Shown: positions 36,015 to 45,354 of the stretch, one piece after another
How positions within the stretch are numbered: the first letter of the stretch is position 1
How the letters are laid out: each line of letters opens with the position of its first letter
Program-made: the position numbers and the translations under genes
NCBI GenBank assembly: GCA_002336245.1
Contig: DDDG01000016.1
Coordinates: 1 to 64,000 of the forward strand
DNA: 64,000 nt
Source of the DNA: Flavobacteriales bacterium UBA1986
GTDB lineage: Bacteria; Bacteroidota; Bacteroidia; Flavobacteriales_G; Salibacteraceae
Reading direction: 5' to 3'
The notes under the pieces: model-generated
Seen by the model: the letters and a program-made list of their open reading frames with translations, nothing else
Told to the model about the DNA's origin: nothing
Database searches by the model: none

Positions 36015-36074
36015 GCAATGGCTGTTGACAATAAGCCTCGGAATCCTAGCAATACTCAATTATTTTAAGGAATA

Positions 36075-38660
36075 TTGTCACTGGTGAGAAGAATCTTTTT
36101 CATACTCGTACTTGGACTCATTCTAGCAGGTGTGGCTTTCACGCTTTTTAAGCTGGAACGCAGAGAGGGCTTGTCGCGGTCTGTATACGAAGCCGTCGAC
36201 AAAGAGAGTGTTGTCATTCTAGATTTTAAAAATCCAAAGTCCTTCTTTCAGACCCTCGAGGAAAACAACCTCATTTACGACGAGTTTAAAAGCCTTGGAA
36301 GTCTTGGTGAAATGCAATCCTTTCAAAAGGCGCTCGACACCTTGGTTTCCGACAATGGGGCCATTCAATTGCTTGGGTCTACACGATTGATTTGTTCGGC
36401 AAAACTCACGCAAGACTCGCTCAATTGGAGCTTTTACCTTCCCATACTTCCAGCCTTTTCCGAATCGGAAGTTGTAAACTACCTCCTGGATCTAAATCCA
36501 GAAGTAAGTGCCGACGAACTCTTCTTTCAACTTGCCACTTTACCTAAACTTTATATTGGTATTCGTGATAGAATACTGATTGTATCCAAGCGCAAAGAAG
36601 ACATAGATTCGGCTTTGAAGAACATAGAAGAAAGCCTTGGCTTGGGCAACGACCTTAACTTTAAAAGGGTCTTTGACTCCTCAGGAAAAAACAAGAGCCT
36701 CATCCTCTTCCTCCAACCAAAGCTTGCTCTTTCTTACATCGAGAAATCCTTCAATCTCAATTCTGAAGCATTATCTCCTTTCGGCGACTGGTTGGAACTT
36801 GACCTCATCCTAAAACCAAATTCCATTCAGCTCGACGGTTTAAGTCAACACGAAGAGGCTTTGAGTGGGACAGCGTCACACAACATCAAGGATTATTTTG
36901 GAGGGATTCCAAAAAGGATAACTCAGTTATCATCCAGCTCTGTCAACTACAATATGGATAGTATAGGAATGAATCTTTTGGACAGCATGGAGTTCAATTA
37001 TCATGTAAAGTGGTTGGCAGAATTAAAATCTCAAACCAAAAACTTCTTGGCCAATTTTAAATTCTATCCAGCAAAAGATGGTCCTTCTGAGACTGTTTTT
37101 GTGTTGAAGGTAAATGATGAGGATGCCTTTAAGTCCTTCATGAATTCACACGAGGAACTCGATTCAACTCTCTTTGACGAGGGCTTCAGTACTTACACTA
37201 AGCATCGACTCCTCTGGGCTAAGGTGTTGAACTTAGACAGCATCCACCCACTGCTCATGTATCGAAAAAACTACTTGTACTTTGTTCGGAACGAGGCGAT
37301 TGGAATGAAAATAACCCAGCATTTACAGAGTAAAAAAGTGCTTTCCAAGGATGATTATTTCGTCCGCTTCTCCGAAAATATGATGTCGCAAGCTAAGAGG
37401 ACGAACTTTTGGGCACCCTTTAGAATGCGTGATTTCGAAGTGGAGAACAACTCCTCTCCCACGAAGGATATCATTGCGGAATATCAGTCTTCGATACAAA
37501 AACTGGAGGGGATTAGTTGGCAGTTTGGAGTGGAAGGAACTAAGACTCAATTTCATCACCTCTTCCTCAAGTACAACCCAAGCATTGAGGAGGAACGCAA
37601 TACGCTTTGGGAATTTGAGATGAAACAGCGATTGGCGATGAAACCACAAGTTTTCATCAATCATTATTCTGGGGCCAAAGAAATATTGGTGCAAGACAGT
37701 TCGAAGACACTTTACCTCATCAACAACAAGGGAAAACTCCTTTGGAAAAGAAGTTTACCAGACTTCATTCTAGGAGAGATTCACATGGTCGACAAGTTCA
37801 AAAACAAGAAATTTCAAATCCTCTTCAATACCAACAAAGAGCTCTACCTCCTTGATCGTAAGGGACGCAATGTAGATGAGTTCCCGATAAAACACTTAGC
37901 GGGTTATTCAGCCCCACTCCAAACCTTAGACTATGATGATAATAAGAACTACAGAATTTTAATCCCAGGAAATGACAGTAGCCTTTTGAATTACACCCTC
38001 GATGGAAAGCTTTTGAAAGGCTGGGCCTACAAAAAGGATGATTACACCATTGACGCACAAATTCAGTATACCCAAATCAGGTCGAAAGACTACATCGTTT
38101 GTCACACCTCTAAAGGTGAATTCATCGCCTTGAATCGAAAAGGTGAAGTGCGTCTGAAGTTCAGTCAAGGCAATATGATAGGTACAGAAGGCAGCTGGAC
38201 CATCGAAAAAGGAAGCGACTTAAAAAAGAGTTTTATTCTCGCTTTAGACAGCAGTGGGATAATTTGGAAAGTTCAATTCCAGGGCCCGAACAGCAAACTC
38301 GGACAAATACCAATTGGCAGTCTTATAAGCATTGGGAATATGGATAAGGACAAATACCTCGAGGTGTTTTTCGCTGATAGCCTTGGTATGGGCTTCATAG
38401 ATCAGGACGGCAGTAAAGAGACGATCCTTCTGAGCAGTAAGTCGTGCAAAGCGCTTGACGCTACTCTACTCAATTCATATGCTTCAATTCTAAAAAGCAA
38501 GGGAGAGTTGTTACTTCTTCAAAATGGAAGGCTCATTGAGTCCGAATCGACGCTTGCTTCGAATCAATTGCCGCTGCTAATGGATTTGAATGAAGACGAT
38601 CAACTTGAGTTCATCCTCGGCTTAGGGAACCAACTCTATTGCTTCCCGCATCCAAATTAG
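36075..38660 (+). CDS. Large membrane-anchored protein with propeller-like C-terminus, unknown
   Basis: The 861-residue protein has one transmembrane helix at about residues 5-25 and a large extracytoplasmic domain. The first ~450 residues are mixed alpha/beta and reminiscent of DUF3352-type proteins (uncertain). From about residue 535 there are repeated segments of the form xxIxLLDRKGRxV and xFIALNRKGEV with Asp-rich turns (DYDDNKNYRILI, GNMDKDKYLEVFF), suggesting a beta-propeller. The start is a TTG at 36075 behind AAGGAATA; a GTG at 36084 is also possible. It follows rnhB by 60 bp. No catalytic residues are recognised; protein-protein scaffolding in the periplasm is a guess. Confidence 0.7.
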   Translation: MSLVRRIFFILVLGLILAGVAFTLFKLERREGLSRSVYEAVDKESVVILDFKNPKSFFQTLEENNLIYDEFKSLGSLGEMQSFQKALDTLVSDNGAIQLLGSTRLICSAKLTQDSLNWSFYLPILPAFSESEVVNYLLDLNPEVSADELFFQLATLPKLYIGIRDRILIVSKRKEDIDSALKNIEESLGLGNDLNFKRVFDSSGKNKSLILFLQPKLALSYIEKSFNLNSEALSPFGDWLELDLILKPNSIQLDGLSQHEEALSGTASHNIKDYFGGIPKRITQLSSSSVNYNMDSIGMNLLDSMEFNYHVKWLAELKSQTKNFLANFKFYPAKDGPSETVFVLKVNDEDAFKSFMNSHEELDSTLFDEGFSTYTKHRLLWAKVLNLDSIHPLLMYRKNYLYFVRNEAIGMKITQHLQSKKVLSKDDYFVRFSENMMSQAKRTNFWAPFRMRDFEVENNSSPTKDIIAEYQSSIQKLEGISWQFGVEGTKTQFHHLFLKYNPSIEEERNTLWEFEMKQRLAMKPQVFINHYSGAKEILVQDSSKTLYLINNKGKLLWKRSLPDFILGEIHMVDKFKNKKFQILFNTNKELYLLDRKGRNVDEFPIKHLAGYSAPLQTLDYDDNKNYRILIPGNDSSLLNYTLDGKLLKGWAYKKDDYTIDAQIQYTQIRSKDYIVCHTSKGEFIALNRKGEVRLKFSQGNMIGTEGSWTIEKGSDLKKSFILALDSSGIIWKVQFQGPNSKLGQIPIGSLISIGNMDKDKYLEVFFADSLGMGFIDQDGSKETILLSSKSCKALDATLLNSYASILKSKGELLLLQNGRLIESESTLASNQLPLLMDLNEDDQLEFILGLGNQLYCFPHPN

Positions 38661-38716
38661 TGACTGAAAGCCTTGGATTCTAAAGGATACTTCCTCTATT
38701 TGCATAAAGCCAAATA

Positions 38717-40072
38717 GTGAAGAAAGCACTGCTCTTTTTTGGAGTTCTTCTCTTCGGACTCACATCGTTTTCACAGGGAGAACTTACCCTGTACAACATG
38801 CGGTCGCTTCCGCAGGTGGTGACCCAAAACCCTGCTTTTACTCCTTACTCTCGGTTTCACTTTAGCTTGCCTATAGTCAGTGGCGTTGCTGTTGGCTTTG
38901 CCAATAACACGGTGAGCTTCGATCGACTTCTTGACGTTGAGAGCATTTTAACAACGGAGCTTGAAGAGAATGCAGATCTGTTCAATGGACTGTACGATGA
39001 TCTCGACCCAGACCAGAATTTCGCCGCTGCTGACATGCAGGTCGACCTTTTGCGTTTTGGCTTTAAAATAGGCTGGAATTATTTTGGATTTGCAGCAACC
39101 GAGAAAATTTCGGCCTTTGCTACTTTTCCAAAAAGCATTTTTGAACTCATAGATCCAAGCTTCAGTTTGACCAATGGCTTCGCACCCATCAGTGTGTCAA
39201 ACGCTTCTTTAAGTCTTACCCACTACCGAGAATACAGCTTCACCTACAGTCGGAAAGTACTCGAAGTACTCACCGTAGGCGCTTCTGCGAAATACCTCTA
39301 CGGCATGGAGAACATCGACGTTCAAAACGTAAGCCTTGAGGTGAGTTCAGTAAACAGTGGAGGTCTTATACCAGACCTGCAGATGAACGGATCTGCGCAA
39401 GTAAACTCCTCTTTGGGCTTGTTGCCTCAGCTCAATGGCGATACTGCTGATTTTGACCTTGGACGATACGGCGCTGGCTTTGCCAACTCCGGCCTTGGCT
39501 TCGATTTTGGTGCTCGCTTGGAGGTTCTTGATCGCTTCACCATCTCAGCGAGTGTGCTGGATTTAGGCTCCATCAATTGGAAAGAGAACCCGAATAATTT
39601 TGATTCTGAAATCAATGTTGCTTTTAGTCAAGAGGAGCTTGCCAAAGACAGCGGTAGTACGGACGGCTTTTTTCTCACACTTCTAGATACGACGGTTGGC
39701 GCGGTAGAAAACGGCATCACTAAAGAGGCCTATAATCAAGCCCTTACGCCGAAACTTAATCTAGGCTTTGGCGTTTCGCTCACAGACCGCATCGACTTAA
39801 ACGTACTGAGTTACACTGTTCTTTCAGAAATCCCGAGAAGCTATATCATGTTAGGAACGAACATTCGAATTCGAAATTCAGTAAACCTTCTCTTGAACTA
39901 CAGCGCATCAAATGTTTCCGTTGAGAGCGTTGGCTTCGGACTATCATTCAATTTGGGAGCACTCCAACTCTATGCGATCACCGACGACCTAGTATCCATT
40001 GCAACCTTTGGGAACAACCTTAACGGTCGAATCGGAATTAATTTCACTTTCAGCAATGACTTTGAAGACTAG
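38717..40072 (+). CDS. DUF5723-family outer-membrane beta-barrel protein (copy 1)
   Basis: The 451-residue protein starts at a GTG (MKKALLFFG) and has a signal peptide to about residue 20 (TSFSQG). The N-terminal phrase LYNMRSLPQVVTQNPAF is shared with the paralogue at 49248 (LYGFKTVPQLVKLNPAM). Alternating amphipathic strands with aromatic turns extend to the C-terminus, which ends in an aromatic-rich strand (GINFTFSNDFED). DUF5723 proteins are predicted outer-membrane barrels without a known function. The gene overlaps the CHAT protease gene by 17 bp, so the two are translationally coupled and probably act together. Confidence 0.85.
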   Translation: MKKALLFFGVLLFGLTSFSQGELTLYNMRSLPQVVTQNPAFTPYSRFHFSLPIVSGVAVGFANNTVSFDRLLDVESILTTELEENADLFNGLYDDLDPDQNFAAADMQVDLLRFGFKIGWNYFGFAATEKISAFATFPKSIFELIDPSFSLTNGFAPISVSNASLSLTHYREYSFTYSRKVLEVLTVGASAKYLYGMENIDVQNVSLEVSSVNSGGLIPDLQMNGSAQVNSSLGLLPQLNGDTADFDLGRYGAGFANSGLGFDFGARLEVLDRFTISASVLDLGSINWKENPNNFDSEINVAFSQEELAKDSGSTDGFFLTLLDTTVGAVENGITKEAYNQALTPKLNLGFGVSLTDRIDLNVLSYTVLSEIPRSYIMLGTNIRIRNSVNLLLNYSASNVSVESVGFGLSFNLGALQLYAITDDLVSIATFGNNLNGRIGINFTFSNDFED

Positions 40073-43000
40073 ACTCAAGCGAGCCAATTATTTTCTGACG
40101 CTCTTGCTCTTCGTTGGCATGAGTACGCTGCAGGCCCAAGAAGCGAAAGACTCAACTGCTGTGTCAGACAGTTCTGCCGAAACGGGGCAAGTAGAGACTT
40201 CGATTTCAACTCAAGCTGCTCCTTTGAGTAAGGACGAACTGAAGGCTCAAAAAAAAGAGGCTAAATACATTGAGAAGTGGCTCAAGCACATGGAACGTGC
40301 TGACCTGTATTACCAAAAGGGTTACTACAAAACTGGGAGTCGAATTTTACGATTTCAAGAAAAGAAACTTTCAAAGAGAGACACCGTTCCCTCTAGAATT
40401 CTAGGAATCACTCAGGTTTCTTACGCAAAATTGCTGAGCGCAAAAGGAAAAATAATGGATGGTCAAGCCATGCTTTTGAAGGGGCTTGGAACGATAGATT
40501 CTAGTAACAACTATCCAGAGTTTCAGAACTACGCTCTCATTCAGGCGAGCGAAGCCTATTTGGAATTTGGTAATTCATACAGAGCAGACCAATTGGCGAT
40601 GCTTGCAGAAAATGGAATTTTAAATGAGGTAGAGAACACTGACATTATTTTTCTCGGGGATAGCCTGACAGAATTGCCCTTTGATGTTTCAGATTTTGCA
40701 GAAAAACTCCAAACTCAATTGGAAAATCTCTCACAGACTGAATTCTTGAAAGACCATTTGTACGAAGCCGAACTCGCCAGTATAGAGTCGCGATTTAATA
40801 TGGGATACTACTCAAGTCTTCAAAAACGGGTAAACCATTTGGCCGAAATGAGCAGCCTTTATTACGAAGGAAATAAAAAAGAACTCAAGAGGAAAGATCG
40901 CAAAGCATGGGAAGGCCGTGCTGCAGCATTGTTGGTATTGAAAGGTGATATGCTCCGTAAAAAGGGAGATTACCAAAAGGCGCAATTGGTCTACATCGAC
41001 AACTTTAAGAAGATCAAAACTTTGGTTGGAAAAAGGCACGAGTTCATGATTCGCAATCAGCTTGGTCACGCCCTCTCCATCCGGGGGGGCAATGCGAGTT
41101 CAAAAGAAGCCGACAGCTACTTAAAGTATGCCTGGAAAAAAGCCAAGAGAAGCAACGACATTTCAAAAGGCAGTCAGTTGTACTACAACATCTTCGAAGA
41201 GAAACTAGCACTGTACAAGGATGAGGGCAGGAATAAGAAATACAAGAAGACGAGTGGAACGTATAAGTCAACAGTTCTGATTAAACACCAGCGCAAGAAT
41301 CCCCACTTCATCCGTCAACAGATTCTAGACAACAATCAAACAGTGTTTTTCGAGAGCAATCCTAAAAAGGCTGAGAGAAAATCGAAAAGAATCTTAAAAA
41401 GAAGCGAAGGAATCTTCCCTGAAACTTCCACAAAACTTTTGCCCTATCACCAGCAAATGTTTGACATCTATGTTCGTCAGAATAGGTTCGACGAAGCCAA
41501 AAAAGTATTGTCGGAAATTGAATCCATCAGTGCAGGTAATTTCGGCCAAGAATCTCCGCGTTATCACATGCACAAGCTAGACCAAGCGAGTTATTTGGTC
41601 ACTTTCATGAACGATTTCGAGGCAGCCGAAAAAATTTACGACTCCAGCTTTCAAGTGGTTGTATCCCCCGAACTTCATGCGTACCACAGTGCATACTCTG
41701 GTTATTTGAATAAGTTGGGTGAGCTTTATGAAAAAACAGATCGTTTCGATTTGGCCATTGATGTTCTTTCTAAAGCAAAACAAGTAGCAGAAGAGAAATA
41801 CGGCTTATCAAGTACGCAGTATGGAACTTCCTTAGAGAGATTGGCGGGGGTTTACATCCAAAAAGGTGCTTACGATCAGGCTGAAAAACTGTTGGAAGCC
41901 TCAGTAGAAATCATTAAAAAAGAAGAGGGGCGGAAATCGGTTTCCTATGTGACTTCCATTAAAAGTTTGGGTGAGCTGTACCTCATCAACGGGAAGTATA
42001 AGGAGTCTCAGGCGCTGATTGAAGAGTCGGTAAAACTCTCCAAGAAGTTAAGCGATGAGGCCGTAGACGTCCCTGAGCTTGGAAGTATGGAAGAAATGGT
42101 GAACCTCTATATAACTACCGGGCAATTCGACGATGCCGAAAAGATGTTGACCCGTTCGTTGAAGCAAAAAGAAGAAAAGTTCGGCGCAGGGCATTATCAA
42201 TTGATCAGTCCGTACAGTCAGTTCGCAGAGCTCTACCTGATCAAAGGTGATTTCATTAAGGCTGAATCGAACGCCAACAAGGCAAGAGACATTGCCTTGG
42301 AAACTCGTAGCGATACCTCACTGAAATACATTGATGCGCTTTCACTTTTGGGCAACATTCATAAGGAAATGGGGCGAGAAGATGATGCGCTCGCGAATTA
42401 TGAAAAAGCTTTGGCAGGGAATAGGAAGATTTTTGGCGATAATCACATCAATGTCGCCAACTCGCTCATTGAAGTTGCAGACTTGGAGTTGAGTATGAAA
42501 AAAAATCCAAGCGGAATTCTACCGAACATTAAAGAAGCCCAAAACATTTACAAGAGCAAACTCGGGGAAAACCATCCCGATTATGCCCGAAGCTTGGAAT
42601 TTGAGGCAGTGACTTTCATTCAACAAGAAAGATTGGATGAAGCCATTGGCCTGCTTGTCGTTGCCCAAGGGATTTACGGAGAAAAATTCGGGAATAAAAG
42701 TTTGGAATACAACAACAACCAAGTATTCCTGGGTGACTTGTATTACTTCAAGAAGGACTACAAAGAGGCACGTGATAAGTACGAATCGGCTCTAACAGTG
42801 TTCAAGAGTGTATTCTCCAAGTATCACCCAAGCTATGTTGGAGCCGAGGGTAAACTTGCACGAACCTACTACGCCAATAAGGAATATTCTAAATCCATGG
42901 AAGTTCTGGACAACACAACGGAAAAGTACCTCGAGTACATTGAGACCTATTTTCCTTCACTAAGCGATAAAGAGAAAAACCTTTATTGGGCATCCATTAA

Positions 43001-44531
43001 GGGAGACTTCGAATTGTACAATTCCTTGGCAATAAGCTACGGTTCTGATAAGCCGCAGGTTCTTGGAAAGATGTACAACAACAAACTGGCAACGAAGGCC
43101 ATACTTCTAAACTCGAGCATAAAAGTTCGTCAGAACATTATGAATTCAGGCGATCTGGAGCTCATAGATATGTACGAGCGTTGGGTAGGAAAGAAGGAAC
43201 TGCTTACACGTTCTATTGCCATGTCGAACGAAGAGGTTCAGCAGAAAGGCATCAATAGAGAGCAACTACAACGTGACATCAACATCCTGGAAAAATCGCT
43301 CAGCTCAAGCTCGGAAGCCTTTGCTGAAAACAAAACTGAGCTGTACAATTGGCAAGATGTTAAGAAGCATTTGGGGGAAAACGAATATGCCATGGAAATT
43401 GTGCGCTTCAATTATTTCGACACCGACTTTACTGATTCAGTAATCTATGCAGCATTGGTTGTTGGGCCGAAAACAACAAAAGCCCCTGATCTGGTCATTC
43501 TAGACAATGGAACCCTTTTGGAAGGCAAGTATTTCAAGCGTTTCCGAAATTCAATCAAATACAAAATTGAAGATCTAAAAACCTACGAGCATTATTGGGC
43601 CAAATTCGATAAAATCTTCAATTCTGGTTCCACTGTATTCGTATCAGCAGACGGAATCTTTAACCAGGTTAATTTCGAAACCATTAAGGATCGAAATGGC
43701 ACCTACTTGATCGATAAATACAACCTCGTTTATGTTAGTAATACCAAAGACATTGTAATCTATAGAGATAAGGTCGAGGAAGAAGGAAAACCTGAATACT
43801 TGGTAAGCACGGCCATGTTGATTGGAAATCCTTCTTTTAGTTCAGGCAATTCAACTGGCAAACTAAACAAAGCAAATACGGTTAGTTCATTTGACCCACT
43901 CCCAGGGGCCGAAAAAGAAGTAAATCTACTCGGAGACATTCTAGATGCGAACAAATGGTCGAAGGAATCATACATTGGAGCTGAAGCTACTGAAACAAGG
44001 GTAAAAAACATGAAGAGTCCAAGAGTCTTTCACGTTGCCACCCACGGTTTCTTTGTAAAAGATTCTGAAGTAGAACAAACAGATTTGGGTGCAAACAAGG
44101 TTGTAGACAATCCACTCTTGAAGTCCGGGCTACTCTTCACTGGTGCGGCGGAGCTTTTAACAGATAACAACGTATACAACTTCAATAAAAAAGATGGTAT
44201 CCTAACAGCTTATGAAGCGATGAACTTGAATTTGGATCACACAGAGCTTGTCGTTTTGAGTGCTTGTGAAACTGGATTGGGTGAAGTTAAATCTGGAGAA
44301 GGAGTTTACGGTTTGCAGCGTTCATTCCTTGTAGCAGGTGCCCAGAATGTGATCATGACCCTCTTTAAAGTGGACGATCTAGTCACCCAGGAACTCATCA
44401 CTTCCTTCTATACAGAATGGCTGGCCACTGGAAACAAGCGAGCTGCTTTTCTGAAAGCAAAGAAGCAGGTGAAAGACAAGTATGAAGAACCCATTTATTG
44501 GGGATCCTTCGTGATGATTGGTATGGATTAA
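40056..44531 (+). CDS. Exported TPR-CHAT caspase-like protease
   Basis: The ATG at 40056 gives 1491 residues with a signal peptide (residues 1-28, ending LQAQ); upstream in-frame codons belong to the barrel gene. Residues ~45-480 are helical. Residues ~540-960 contain tetratricopeptide repeats of the TPR_12 type (AIDVLSKAKQVAEEKYG, GVYIQKGAYDQAEKLLE). The C-terminal ~330 residues form a CHAT domain. The His-Cys dyad is intact: H1330 in HVATHGFF and C1404 in VLSACETGLG. CHAT proteases are caspase relatives that cut partner proteins upon activation (family knowledge). Here export is predicted, so it would act in the periplasm or on the surface. The partner could be a neighbour, such as the barrel, FecR-like or CHASE2 protein. 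Confidence 0.88.
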   Translation: MTLKTRLKRANYFLTLLLFVGMSTLQAQEAKDSTAVSDSSAETGQVETSISTQAAPLSKDELKAQKKEAKYIEKWLKHMERADLYYQKGYYKTGSRILRFQEKKLSKRDTVPSRILGITQVSYAKLLSAKGKIMDGQAMLLKGLGTIDSSNNYPEFQNYALIQASEAYLEFGNSYRADQLAMLAENGILNEVENTDIIFLGDSLTELPFDVSDFAEKLQTQLENLSQTEFLKDHLYEAELASIESRFNMGYYSSLQKRVNHLAEMSSLYYEGNKKELKRKDRKAWEGRAAALLVLKGDMLRKKGDYQKAQLVYIDNFKKIKTLVGKRHEFMIRNQLGHALSIRGGNASSKEADSYLKYAWKKAKRSNDISKGSQLYYNIFEEKLALYKDEGRNKKYKKTSGTYKSTVLIKHQRKNPHFIRQQILDNNQTVFFESNPKKAERKSKRILKRSEGIFPETSTKLLPYHQQMFDIYVRQNRFDEAKKVLSEIESISAGNFGQESPRYHMHKLDQASYLVTFMNDFEAAEKIYDSSFQVVVSPELHAYHSAYSGYLNKLGELYEKTDRFDLAIDVLSKAKQVAEEKYGLSSTQYGTSLERLAGVYIQKGAYDQAEKLLEASVEIIKKEEGRKSVSYVTSIKSLGELYLINGKYKESQALIEESVKLSKKLSDEAVDVPELGSMEEMVNLYITTGQFDDAEKMLTRSLKQKEEKFGAGHYQLISPYSQFAELYLIKGDFIKAESNANKARDIALETRSDTSLKYIDALSLLGNIHKEMGREDDALANYEKALAGNRKIFGDNHINVANSLIEVADLELSMKKNPSGILPNIKEAQNIYKSKLGENHPDYARSLEFEAVTFIQQERLDEAIGLLVVAQGIYGEKFGNKSLEYNNNQVFLGDLYYFKKDYKEARDKYESALTVFKSVFSKYHPSYVGAEGKLARTYYANKEYSKSMEVLDNTTEKYLEYIETYFPSLSDKEKNLYWASIKGDFELYNSLAISYGSDKPQVLGKMYNNKLATKAILLNSSIKVRQNIMNSGDLELIDMYERWVGKKELLTRSIAMSNEEVQQKGINREQLQRDINILEKSLSSSSEAFAENKTELYNWQDVKKHLGENEYAMEIVRFNYFDTDFTDSVIYAALVVGPKTTKAPDLVILDNGTLLEGKYFKRFRNSIKYKIEDLKTYEHYWAKFDKIFNSGSTVFVSADGIFNQVNFETIKDRNGTYLIDKYNLVYVSNTKDIVIYRDKVEEEGKPEYLVSTAMLIGNPSFSSGNSTGKLNKANTVSSFDPLPGAEKEVNLLGDILDANKWSKESYIGAEATETRVKNMKSPRVFHVATHGFFVKDSEVEQTDLGANKVVDNPLLKSGLLFTGAAELLTDNNVYNFNKKDGILTAYEAMNLNLDHTELVVLSACETGLGEVKSGEGVYGLQRSFLVAGAQNVIMTLFKVDDLVTQELITSFYTEWLATGNKRAAFLKAKKQVKDKYEEPIYWGSFVMIGMD

Positions 44532-44559
44532 GTTCCCTTTAGAAATCGAACAACATCGC

Positions 44560-44567
44560 TACCTTTG
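44560..44567 (+). promoter_or_regulatory. Putative -7 element of the peroxiredoxin gene
   Basis: TACCTTTG followed by C matches TAnnTTTG. It leaves an ~80-bp leader before the ATG, long for this window, so the leader may carry regulation. A purine-rich AAAAAGAGAG precedes the start. Confidence 0.5.
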
Positions 44568-44647
44568 CGTTCACTAGAAACATGACTTATTTGTCGTGTT
44601 CAACATCATCAAGCAAATTATCTAACAACTAAAAAGAGAGTTTATTT

Positions 44648-45280
44648 ATGTCTTCAATTGTAGGAAAAAAGGCTCCCCATTTCAGCGCAAAAGCAGTCGT
44701 TAATGGCGGAGAAATGGTGGATGGGTTTTCACTAGATCAATACCTCGGTAAAAACTACGTGGTATTTTTCTTTTACCCAAAAGACTTCACATTCGTATGC
44801 CCAACCGAGCTTCATGCATTTCAATCCCGTCTTCAAGATTTTAAAGATCGTGGTGCAGAAGTCGTTGCATGCTCAACAGATACAGAAGAATCGCATTGGG
44901 GTTGGTTGCAAATGAGTAAAGCCACTGGCGGTATTCAAGGCATCACTTATCCAATCGTCGCCGATACAGCGAAAACCATCAGCATGAACTACGGTGTTTT
45001 GGCTGGTGATTACGATTATAACGACGACGGTGAAATGATTGCAGACGGACCTATGATCGCCTACCGTGGCCTTTTCATCATGGACAAGGCAGGCATGGTT
45101 CATCACGCCACCATCAACAACTTCCCACTGGGACGTAATGTTGACGAAGCCTTGAGAACTCTTGATGCACTTCAGCACTTTGAAGAGAACGGAGAAGTTT
45201 GTCCGGCGAACTGGAATAAAGGAGACGAAGCGATGGCAGAAAACCACGACGGAGTTGCCTCTTACCTCTCCTCGCACTAA
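44648..45280 (+). CDS. Typical 2-Cys peroxiredoxin
   Basis: The 210-residue enzyme reduces hydrogen peroxide and organic peroxides. The peroxidatic Cys is in DFTFVCPTELHAF and the resolving Cys in GEVCPANWNKGDEA near the C-terminus. No signal peptide is present, so it is cytoplasmic. It has its own promoter motif and a strong terminator after it. It lies between the CHAT protease and FecR-like genes, either as a passenger or as a redox partner of that module. Confidence 0.94.
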   Translation: MSSIVGKKAPHFSAKAVVNGGEMVDGFSLDQYLGKNYVVFFFYPKDFTFVCPTELHAFQSRLQDFKDRGAEVVACSTDTEESHWGWLQMSKATGGIQGITYPIVADTAKTISMNYGVLAGDYDYNDDGEMIADGPMIAYRGLFIMDKAGMVHHATINNFPLGRNVDEALRTLDALQHFEENGEVCPANWNKGDEAMAENHDGVASYLSSH

Positions 45281-45300
45281 GCGAAACTAAAGCCCAAAGA

Positions 45301-45335
45301 AAAAGCCCATCCGACATAGTCGTATGGGCTTTTTT
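45301..45335. terminator. Intrinsic terminator between peroxiredoxin and FecR-like genes
   Basis: AAAAGCCCAT pairs with ATGGGCTTTT over 10 bp, with an inner CGAC/GTCG pairing and six T after the stem. The A-run on the left lets it work for the convergent FecR-like gene as well. Confidence 0.88.
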
Positions 45336-45354
45336 CATTTAAGGTCTTTTTGGA

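Noticed and set aside
36018..36068. 16-codon frame between rnhB and the large unknown gene
   Set aside because: Too short to support, with no similarity and no specific signal.
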